A DNA stretch of 8,354 nucleotides from Corallincola sp. (GTDB lineage Bacteria > Pseudomonadota > Gammaproteobacteria > Enterobacterales > Neiellaceae), in contig JAGOCY010000044.1 of the NCBI GenBank assembly GCA_017998495.1, positions 1-8,354 of the forward strand. Reading direction: 5' to 3'. Position 1 is the first letter of the stretch, and the number at the start of each line of letters is the position of its first letter. The translations under genes were made by a program, and so were the position numbers. The notes beneath the pieces are model-generated. The model did no database searches, was not told the DNA's origin, and saw only the letters and a program-made list of their open reading frames with translations. Of this stretch, positions 1 through 5,902 are shown in pieces.

Positions 1-77
1 CTAGCCATATCGACAATGGGCTGAAACAGCGGCTTGAGCCGCTGCCGCCGGATGATCGAATCCAGTTCTGAACACAT
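1..77 (-). CDS. EAL-domain protein, N-terminal fragment (cut by window edge)
   Basis: Reading the minus strand from the ATG at 77 down to the edge gives 25 complete codons. The frame contains LKPLFQPIVDM, the typical opening strand of an EAL domain (FQPIVD is followed in the family by a GYEALIR-like stretch, which would lie outside the window). EAL proteins hydrolyse c-di-GMP to pGpG, or act as degenerate c-di-GMP receptors; the catalytic residues are not visible here, so activity cannot be judged. The motif begins only about 15 residues from the start, so no sensor domain precedes it; EAL-first proteins of this kind often carry further domains (for example CBS and GGDEF) downstream, but that is family knowledge, not seen. 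An in-frame ATG at 95 is an alternative start. The ATG at 77 has a GGA 7 nt upstream, the one at 95 nothing clear. The gene is divergent from moeA. Confidence 0.7.
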   Translation of the reverse strand, partial: MCSELDSIIRRQRLKPLFQPIVDMA

Positions 78-121
78 GGCCCTATCCGCCACCATCAACG
101 TCAGATATTTTTACGCCGATG

Positions 122-142
122 GATGACAGCCTGATGACAGCC
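122..142. repeat. Tandem direct repeat GATGACAGCC x2 upstream of moeA
   Basis: GATGACAGCC occurs at 122-131 and again at 133-142, identical and separated by one base, so the period is 11 bp, about one turn of the helix. It lies in the divergent region between the EAL gene and moeA, 53 bp before the moeA start. Direct repeats on one DNA face are a common arrangement for a dimeric or cooperative regulator, but no known operator is recognised and it may be a chance duplication. Confidence 0.5.
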
Positions 143-160
143 AGACCGCTGGAGCTGGTC

Positions 161-184
161 GCCCCTCCTCTCTAAGATAGGGGC
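161..184 (+). promoter_or_regulatory. Inverted repeat enclosing the moeA ribosome binding site
   Basis: GCCCCT (161-166) is the exact reverse complement of AGGGGC (179-184), with a 12-nt loop between. The right arm contains AGGGG (179-183), the only Shine-Dalgarno-like sequence in front of the moeA ATG at 195 (11 nt spacing). In the mRNA the hairpin would therefore hide the ribosome binding site. The 6-bp, GC-rich stem is seen directly; a regulatory role is inference. The sequence is too short, and lacks the features, to be called a molybdenum-cofactor riboswitch. Confidence 0.35.
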
Positions 185-194
185 CCGCCTCCTG

Positions 195-1433
195 ATGGAC
201 TTGAGCATGATGTCGAGCTGCGATACCCCTGGCCTGCTGCCCCTGGCCACCGCCCTTGAGCAGATGCTGGCAGCGATCCAGCCACTGGACGACACTCAGC
301 CGTGCCCACTGACCGAGGCCCTCGACCGGGTGCTGGCCGCAGACTGCCGGGCGCTGCTGGCCAGCCCGCCCTTTGATACCGCCGCCATGGACGGTTACGC
401 TCTGCGCGCCTGCGACAGCAACGCCCCCCTGACCCTTGTCGGTCGGGTGCTGGCGGGCGAGCCCCAGCCGCCGGCGGTGGCTGCCGGGTGCGCGGTGCGC
501 ATCATGACCGGTGCTCAGGTTCCGGCCGAGCTGGATCTGGTGGTGATGCAGGAGCAGGCCCATGTCGACGGCGACCAGCTGCGGGTGCCAGCCAACGGCC
601 GCAGCGGCGACCACATCCGTCGTGCCGGCAGCGAAGTGGCCGTGGACGACGTGCTGGTGACCGCCGGCACCCGCTTGAGCCCGCGTCACATTGCGCTGCT
701 GGCCAGCCAGGGGATCGCCAGTGTCACTGTCTATCGCCGTCCCCGGGTTGCGGTCCTCTCTACCGGCAACGAACTGGTGGCGCTGGGTAGGCCGTTGCAG
801 CCCGGCCAGATCTATGACAGCAACCGCCCAATGGTGATGGCGCTGCTGCAGCGCCTGCAGGTCGAGATCCTGGATCTGGGGCAGGTGGCTGACGATCCCC
901 AGCAGCTGAGCCAGGCACTGAGTGATGCCGCCAGCCGCGCCGACGCCATCATCAGCAGCGGCGGGGTCAGCGTTGGCGAAGCCGATTTTGTGCGGCCGCT
1001 GCTGGCCGAGCTGGGGCAGATTAATTTCTGGAAGCTAGCGATCAAGCCGGGCAAGCCCTTTGCCTTTGGTCGCATCGGTCAGGCCTGGTTTTTTGGCCTG
1101 CCGGGTAACCCGGTGTCGGCCATGCTCACCTTCGATCAGCTGGCTGCCCAAGGCTTGCGCCGGCTGGCCGGCGAGCGGCAGCGGCCTCCCCTGCTGCTAC
1201 CAGCCACGGCCGCGACCCCCTTCAAAAAGCAGCCAGGTCGTCTGGATCTGCAGCGAGTCACCGCTTCCAGCAGTGACGGGGGGGTGCGGGTCAGCGCCAC
1301 TGGACCTCAAGGTTCGGCCCAGCTCAGCTCCCTGACCCAGGCCGATGGACTGGTCCATCTGGAGCAGCAGCGCGGTGCTGTTACCCAGGGCGAAGCGCTG
1401 TGGTTTGAGCCCTTCAGCACCCTGCTGCGCTAA
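195..1433 (+). CDS. moeA: Molybdopterin molybdenumtransferase MoeA
   Basis: MoeA inserts molybdate into adenylated molybdopterin (MPT-AMP, made by MogA) to form the molybdenum cofactor in the cytoplasm. The 412-residue product matches the usual length (411 in E. coli) and aligns from end to end. Family motifs in order are FDTAAMDGYA (60-69), IMTGAQVP (103-110), STGNEL (189-194; E. coli has STGDEL), YDSNR (207-211), SSGGVSVGEAD (254-264), KLAIKPGKPFAFG (280-292) and GLPGNPVS (301-308). These include the acidic and lysine residues of the active-site cleft. The domain IV tail is present, so the gene looks intact. Start: ATG 195 follows AGGGG by 11 nt; in-frame ATGs at 207 and 210 are possible, and the latter gives an N-terminus closer to E. 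coli MoeA. No other molybdenum-cofactor gene adjoins it. It is divergent from an EAL gene and converges on a GGDEF gene 13 bp away. Confidence 0.97.
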   Translation: MDLSMMSSCDTPGLLPLATALEQMLAAIQPLDDTQPCPLTEALDRVLAADCRALLASPPFDTAAMDGYALRACDSNAPLTLVGRVLAGEPQPPAVAAGCAVRIMTGAQVPAELDLVVMQEQAHVDGDQLRVPANGRSGDHIRRAGSEVAVDDVLVTAGTRLSPRHIALLASQGIASVTVYRRPRVAVLSTGNELVALGRPLQPGQIYDSNRPMVMALLQRLQVEILDLGQVADDPQQLSQALSDAASRADAIISSGGVSVGEADFVRPLLAELGQINFWKLAIKPGKPFAFGRIGQAWFFGLPGNPVSAMLTFDQLAAQGLRRLAGERQRPPLLLPATAATPFKKQPGRLDLQRVTASSSDGGVRVSATGPQGSAQLSSLTQADGLVHLEQQRGAVTQGEALWFEPFSTLLR

Positions 1434-1445
1434 CCGCCGGCAGGG
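1420..1445. repeat. Inverted repeat across the moeA / GGDEF-gene convergent junction
   Basis: CCCTGC (1420-1425) and GCAGGG (1440-1445) are perfect 6-bp complements around a 14-nt loop. The repeat spans the moeA stop codon and ends 2 bp before the stop of the opposite gene. Its position would suit a bidirectional terminator, but there is no T-tract on either strand, so it is not called as an intrinsic terminator. Confidence 0.3.
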
Positions 1446-1446
1446 C

Positions 1447-3303
1447 TCAGGCTTCCGCCTCGACCCGATTGCGGCCACTGTCCTTGGCCCGGTACAGGGC
1501 ATTGTCGGCACGGGTGATCATGGCCGCTAGGCTGAGGTCATCCTGACGCATCACCGTCACCCCCAGGCTGATGGTAACCTTGAGGCCGCTGGCCACCTCA
1601 TCGAGCACCAGCCGCTCAACGGCCTGACGCAAGCGCTCGGCGATGGCCAGTGCTGCGGGCAGGGTAGAGCCGGGCATCAGCACCAGAAACTCCTCGCCGC
1701 CAGTGCGCCCAACCCGGTCCTGTAACCGCAGCTGGCCGCGAATGGCGCTGCTGACCCGGGTCAGTACCTGATCGCCCGCCGCGTGGCCAAAGCTGTCGTT
1801 GATCCGCTTGAAGTAGTCGATATCAAACACCAGCAGCGCCAACGGCTGCTCGGTATCGCTGGCGCCAGCAAAGAAGCCCTGCGCCAGCGCCTCGATCTGA
1901 CGCCTGTTGGCCAGCCCGGTCAGTTCGTCGGTCATCGCTAGCCGCTGATAGCGGCGCGCGCGGCGCAGGTGGCGCCAGGCCAGCATCGCCGCCACCGCAA
2001 ACAGCAGGCCACCCACCACCATCAGCGCCCCCTGCAACTGGCGCCGCTGCTCCAATGCCGCCAGCCGCTCCTGCTGCAGCTGCTGCTCGGCCTTGAGCGC
2101 GGCGGTTTCCGCCTCCCGCCGGTTGAGATCGAACTCCACCCGCAAGCGGCTGGCCTGCTGCTCCTGACGCCACTCATCAAGCTGCTCATGCACCGCGATG
2201 TGTGCCAGTAGTTCGGCATTGGCTTCGGCATGGCGCCCCAGCGCCATCAGCGATTCAGCCCGCGCCTTGTGCAGCAGCGCCAGATAGCGGTTGTTGCTGG
2301 CATCGCGGATCAGAGGTTCCGCCTCGTCATAACCGCGCAAGGCCGCCTCATGCTGGCCCAGACCGGCCAGGGCCACCCCCTCCAGATAGCCCTGGATCGC
2401 CAGCCGGCCCTGGGGCAAGGCACGGCTCTGCTGACGGGCCAACACCAGCGCCGCCAGCGCTTCCTGATAACGGCCCAGGGCGGTGAGGGTCATGCCAATG
2501 TTGGCCTCAGCAATGGCCACGCCATCCGTTTCCTGGCGCTGCTGATGAAACTGGCGGACGTCGCGGAACAGGGCCAGCGCCTCTTGGTGGCGCCCCATAT
2601 CATCCAACAGGTAACCGATCTGAATCGCCTGGGCCATATAGCTGACCCGATCACCGCGGGCACTACTCAGCGCCTGCAGCTGGCGGTAGTAGTCCATCGC
2701 TTGATCAAACTCGCCCATGCGCCGGTAGAGACTGGCCAGACTTTCCAGGGTGTATTCGGCCCAGTGTTCAAGCCCGAGAGCCTGATAGCCGTTATAGGCA
2801 CGCTGCAGCTCTACCAGCCCCTCGCCCAGCCGACCGATGGCCACTAGATGGTCACCGCGCAGGGAGCGGGCATCAGCCGCCAGCCGTGGCTCAGCCATGG
2901 CTTCAGCCTCAAGCAACGCCTCGCTGAAGATCTCCAGCGCTCGCTGATAGTCACCCTGATCGCTGACAAACTGGCCATAACAGAGGCGAAAGTCGATGGC
3001 GGCCTGCAGCTCGCCAGCCAGCGCCGCCGCCTGCCGCTGCTGCTCGGCGAACGCCTGCGCCGCCTGTGGTTCGCTGTTATCCAGATACCAGCACTGCAGG
3101 CGCTGCAGCCGCCAGCGCAACGGCGAGTCCGCGTCCAGCAGCTGACTGATGGCGGCCAGCTCGGCGTCGATCACTGAGCGTTCGGAGACCATGCCATCTT
3201 CAATCGCTTGCAGCCGTTGCTCCAGCGACGGCAGCGCCATCGCTGAAGTGGCCAGCACCAGCAGTAGCCCGCCAAGCGCATTGATGATCGCCCCTGAGCT
3301 CAC
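1447..3303 (-). CDS. Membrane-anchored diguanylate cyclase with periplasmic TPR sensor region (GGDEF)
   Basis: This protein is predicted to make c-di-GMP from two GTP at the inner membrane. From the GTG start at 3303 it has 618 residues. In order: a hydrophobic export signal (about 8-23, ending SAMA before LPS); about seven TPR-like helix pairs (104-375; for example DQGDYQRALEIF, RRMGEFDQAMDYY, ALGRYQEALA); a charged coiled-coil stretch (377-423); one membrane segment (about 425-443) followed by the arginine-rich anchor RHLRRARR; and a GGDEF domain (about 456-614). The TPR part should be periplasmic and the GGDEF part cytoplasmic. Catalytic features are complete: DELTGLANRR (459-468), FDIDYFKRIND (493-503), GGEEF (535-539) and ISLGVT. 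The inhibitory I-site RLQD (526-529) sits exactly five residues before GGEEF, predicting product feedback inhibition. The GTG start is chosen because GGAGG (3313-3317) lies 9 nt upstream and the signal begins there. The frame stays open upstream; an ATG at 3345 would add an arginine-rich n-region but lacks a Shine-Dalgarno. The ligand of the TPR region is unknown. Confidence 0.93.
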   Translation of the reverse strand: MSSGAIINALGGLLLVLATSAMALPSLEQRLQAIEDGMVSERSVIDAELAAISQLLDADSPLRWRLQRLQCWYLDNSEPQAAQAFAEQQRQAAALAGELQAAIDFRLCYGQFVSDQGDYQRALEIFSEALLEAEAMAEPRLAADARSLRGDHLVAIGRLGEGLVELQRAYNGYQALGLEHWAEYTLESLASLYRRMGEFDQAMDYYRQLQALSSARGDRVSYMAQAIQIGYLLDDMGRHQEALALFRDVRQFHQQRQETDGVAIAEANIGMTLTALGRYQEALAALVLARQQSRALPQGRLAIQGYLEGVALAGLGQHEAALRGYDEAEPLIRDASNNRYLALLHKARAESLMALGRHAEANAELLAHIAVHEQLDEWRQEQQASRLRVEFDLNRREAETAALKAEQQLQQERLAALEQRRQLQGALMVVGGLLFAVAAMLAWRHLRRARRYQRLAMTDELTGLANRRQIEALAQGFFAGASDTEQPLALLVFDIDYFKRINDSFGHAAGDQVLTRVSSAIRGQLRLQDRVGRTGGEEFLVLMPGSTLPAALAIAERLRQAVERLVLDEVASGLKVTISLGVTVMRQDDLSLAAMITRADNALYRAKDSGRNRVEAEA

Positions 3304-3312
3304 CCGGTCAGG

Positions 3313-3317
3313 CCTCC
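3313..3317 (-). promoter_or_regulatory. Ribosome binding site deciding the GTG start of the GGDEF gene
   Basis: On the minus strand GGAGG lies 9 nt upstream of the GTG at 3303. It is the strongest Shine-Dalgarno in this region, and no comparable sequence precedes the in-frame ATG at 3345 or the frame's upstream limit near 3381. This supports a 618-residue product with an N-terminal export signal. Confidence 0.7.
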
Positions 3318-3390
3318 GTAACTGGATGCTGCAGATGATCAGCATAACCAGTGGTGCGCCGTCCGGAATGCGATGCCGCACGCTTTTGCG

Positions 3391-3408
3391 GATCGCCGCT
3401 GCGCGATC
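3391..3408 (-). repeat. Short inverted repeat just downstream of nadC
   Basis: GATCGC (3391-3396) and GCGATC (3403-3408) form a perfect 6-bp inverted repeat with a 6-nt loop, ending 3 bp beyond the nadC stop codon. There is no T-run after it on the minus strand, so it is at best a weak pause or attenuation hairpin. Part of the right arm overlaps the palindrome GCGATCGC (3403-3410). Confidence 0.25.
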
Positions 3409-3411
3409 GCC

Positions 3412-4356
<945 letters not shown>

Positions 4357-4423
4357 CTAGCGCGGCAGGCTGTGCGTCAGCCAGCAAAAACAGGAATGGG
4401 CGAGAACTACTGCCACTAATCCT

Positions 4424-4454
4424 GGTCTAGGCTTGGTGAACAGTGACCAAGACC
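4424..4454. repeat. Bulged inverted repeat upstream of zapD
   Basis: TTGGT (4433-4437) pairs with ACCAA (4446-4450) across the 8-nt loop GAACAGTG, and GGTC (4424-4427) pairs with GACC (4451-4454), leaving a 5-nt bulge TAGGC on the left. Taken alone, CTTGGT/ACCAAG (4432-4437/4446-4451) is a perfect 6-bp dyad with 14-bp centre-to-centre spacing. It ends 57 bp before the zapD start, a plausible place for an operator or a leader hairpin. No known regulator site is recognised. Confidence 0.4.
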
Positions 4455-4494
4455 ACGCTGCTGCTCATAACTGCTTATCGGCGCAAGTAATCAG

Positions 4495-4499
4495 GGAGG
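4495..4499 (+). promoter_or_regulatory. Ribosome binding site of zapD
   Basis: GGAGG precedes the GTG at 4512 by 12 nt, slightly longer than ideal. No in-frame ATG, GTG or TTG lies closer. The next in-frame GTG (4545) has a GGAGG only 4 nt away and would begin directly at the conserved LFEHPLNE, leaving too little spacing. The 4512 start is therefore preferred. Confidence 0.55.
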
Positions 4500-4511
4500 T
4501 TTTCGGGTAGA

Positions 4512-5279
4512 GTGCAACACGCAAACCAGACCACGGGAGGCCCGGTGCTCTTCGAGCATCCACTCAACGAATTCACCCGCACCGCGCTACGCATTGAGCA
4601 CCTGCTCAGTCTGGCGGCGCAGGCGTTGGCTGATCCCTCTCACCTCGCCCCTTACGGATTCTGGCGCTCGTTGTTCGATCTGATGGAGCTGCTTGATCGC
4701 GGCGATGTGCGTCAGGATCTGATCAAAGAGCTGGACCGCGCCATCAACGAGTTGCCGGCACTGGTCAGCCGTGGCTGCTGCCCGGGTACCGCCGAGCAGG
4801 AGTTACGTGAGCAGCTGCAGCAGCATGTGCAGACCTTGCGGAGCAGTGCCCGCCTCGGCCAGCCGCTGCGTGATGACCGCTTCTTTATGACCTTGCGCCA
4901 GCGCTTTGCCCTGGCTGCCGGTCAGTGCAGCTTCGATCTGCCGCAGTTCCACTTGTGGCTGCACCGCCCGGAAGAGGTGCGCCGTAGCCAGATGCGCCAC
5001 TATCTTGGGCTGATGGAGCCGGTACAGCGCGCCTTTGGTGACTGGCTGCATCTGTTGCGCTGCCGTGGCAAGTTTGGCGCCGAAGTCGCTATCGGCGGCT
5101 TCTACCAAAACAGCGCCGAGCAGCTCCAACTGCTACGCATCCGGCTGTCGCCCAGTGTCGGTGCCTTCCCCAGCATCTCTGGTAACCGCCTGCGCTTTAC
5201 CGTGCGCTTCGTCGCTCCGCAGGCGGATCGCGAGTGCTTCCTCGACCACGATGTGGCCTTCGATCTGGCCCGCTGCTGA
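4512..5279 (+). CDS. zapD: Cell division protein ZapD (FtsZ-bundling factor, YacF)
   Basis: ZapD binds the C-terminal tail of FtsZ and bundles protofilaments, stabilising the cytoplasmic Z-ring. The 255-residue product is close to E. coli ZapD (247). Shared landmarks are VLFEHPLNE with RTALRIEHLL near the N-terminus, ELLDRGDVRQDLIKELDR, RLGQPLRDDRFF with RQRF, the strongly conserved CSFDLPQFHLWLH, GGFYQNS, and the terminal beta region with ISGNRLRFTVRF and FDLAR. No membrane segment or signal is present, consistent with a cytosolic dimer. The start is a GTG with GGAGG 12 nt upstream, giving about seven more N-terminal residues than E. coli. yacG follows after 9 bp, so the two are almost surely co-transcribed. 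In many gammaproteobacteria coaE precedes zapD; here zapD is the first gene and has its own 245-bp upstream region shared with divergent nadC. Confidence 0.95.
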   Translation: MQHANQTTGGPVLFEHPLNEFTRTALRIEHLLSLAAQALADPSHLAPYGFWRSLFDLMELLDRGDVRQDLIKELDRAINELPALVSRGCCPGTAEQELREQLQQHVQTLRSSARLGQPLRDDRFFMTLRQRFALAAGQCSFDLPQFHLWLHRPEEVRRSQMRHYLGLMEPVQRAFGDWLHLLRCRGKFGAEVAIGGFYQNSAEQLQLLRIRLSPSVGAFPSISGNRLRFTVRFVAPQADRECFLDHDVAFDLARC

Positions 5280-5288
5280 GACCGCACT

Positions 5289-5531
5289 GTGCCCCTGACC
5301 GTTAACTGCCCGACCTGCCAACGCCCGGTGATCTGGGATGCCGCCCAGTCACCGTTTCGCCCCTTCTGTAGCGACCGCTGCCGCCTGATCGATCTGGGTG
5401 AATGGGCAGATGAGAGCCACCGCATCGCCAGTGATGAGCCCTTTGACGATCTGGAAGGGTTAAGTGACGAGCAGCTGGCCGAAGTGGCCCGCCGTCTGTT
5501 CAATCCGGCAGCTGATTCAGATCGGGGATAA
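5289..5531 (+). CDS. yacG: DNA gyrase inhibitor YacG, zinc-binding, with C-terminal extension
   Basis: YacG is a small zinc protein that binds GyrB and inhibits gyrase supercoiling in E. coli. The 80-residue product shows the four-cysteine zinc site as C7-x2-C10 and C27-x3-C31 within VNCPTC and [11 protein letters not shown], followed by the family signature LIDLGEWA. It is about 15 residues longer than the 65-residue E. coli protein; the extra tail is acidic with a short helix-like segment ([12 protein letters not shown]). The start is a GTG 9 bp after the zapD stop. A GAGA that overlaps the zapD stop codon region (5278-5281) is the only ribosome-binding candidate, suggesting translational coupling. 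The last 32 bp, encoding the end of the extension, lie antisense to the 3' end of mutT. Confidence 0.94.
   Translation: MPLTVNCPTCQRPVIWDAAQSPFRPFCSDRCRLIDLGEWADESHRIASDEPFDDLEGLSDEQLAEVARRLFNPAADSDRG
5500..5531. other. Convergent 3' overlap of yacG and mutT
   Basis: Thirty-two base pairs encode the last codons of both genes on opposite strands: YacG from about residue 71 to the stop, and the MutT tail ending DLNQLPD. No intrinsic terminator fits between the genes, so the transcripts must run into one another or end inside the opposing gene. Confidence 0.9.
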
Positions 5532-5898
5532 AGCGCAGATTAGCCGCCGGCCAGTCGAGCTGGTCCAGCTCACTTAGGGTTGCCCAGCGCCACGCCAGCC
5601 CCTCACAAGAGCCCACCTCCCCCTGCCACTGGCGCACCAGATAGAGGTGCAGCCGCAGCTGGCGATCACCGTAATCGTGCTCCAGCTGACGCCACGGCCA
5701 GGGGTCAACCGCAGTGATGCCGCACTCCTCCTGCAGTTCACGACTGAGCGCCTGCTCCAGGCTTTCGCCGGGCTCGCACTTGCCGCCGGGAAACTCCCAG
5801 CGATTGCCCTGATGGCTGGCAGCCGCTCGCCGCTGGATATAAAAACGCCCTGCGGCATCACGCAGCAGGGCGATTACGATGTCCACGCCGGCGGTCAT
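5500..5898 (-). CDS. mutT: 8-oxo-dGTP diphosphatase MutT (Nudix hydrolase)
   Basis: MutT cleaves 8-oxo-dGTP (and 8-oxo-GTP) to the monophosphate plus PPi, removing oxidised nucleotides before DNA polymerase can insert them opposite A. The 132-residue product matches E. coli MutT (129). The Nudix box G-x5-E-x7-REUxEExGU is complete from G39 to I61: G39, E45, then RELQEECGI at 53-61, with metal-binding E57 and E58. Upstream EFPGGK and downstream LHLYLVRQW and WPAAN fit the MutT subfamily. The start is ATG 5898, only 4 bp after the secA stop (TAA, GCCG, ATG), so translation is probably coupled to secA. The frame stays open to 6141, but that part lies wholly antisense-free within the secA sequence in another frame and reads as low-complexity arginine/proline-rich shadow. 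The 3' end overlaps convergent yacG by 32 bp. No argJ separates it from secA. Confidence 0.96.
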   Translation of the reverse strand: MTAGVDIVIALLRDAAGRFYIQRRAAASHQGNRWEFPGGKCEPGESLEQALSRELQEECGITAVDPWPWRQLEHDYGDRQLRLHLYLVRQWQGEVGSCEGLAWRWATLSELDQLDWPAANLRFIPDLNQLPD

Positions 5899-5902
5899 CG
5901 GC

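Noticed and set aside
173..178. TAAGAT as a moeA -10 promoter box
   Set aside because: It would start transcription at or after the Shine-Dalgarno sequence of the ATG at 195, and the hexamer 17 bp upstream (TGGAGC) is a poor -35.
78..194. A molybdenum-cofactor riboswitch upstream of moeA
   Set aside because: The region is about 117 bp shared with a divergent gene, and I see only one short 6-bp hairpin, not the multi-stem structure of that riboswitch class.
2230..3177. Adjacent plus-strand open frames of 205 and 109 codons
   Set aside because: Both are antisense to the TPR-GGDEF gene, carry no ribosome binding site or domain, and are typical shadows of high-GC coding sequence.
4368..4382. 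GGCTG-TGCGT-CAGCC hairpin followed by AGCAAAAA as a terminator
   Set aside because: The A-run follows on the plus strand rather than a T-run, and on the minus strand the T-run precedes the stem. No gene ends here on either strand.
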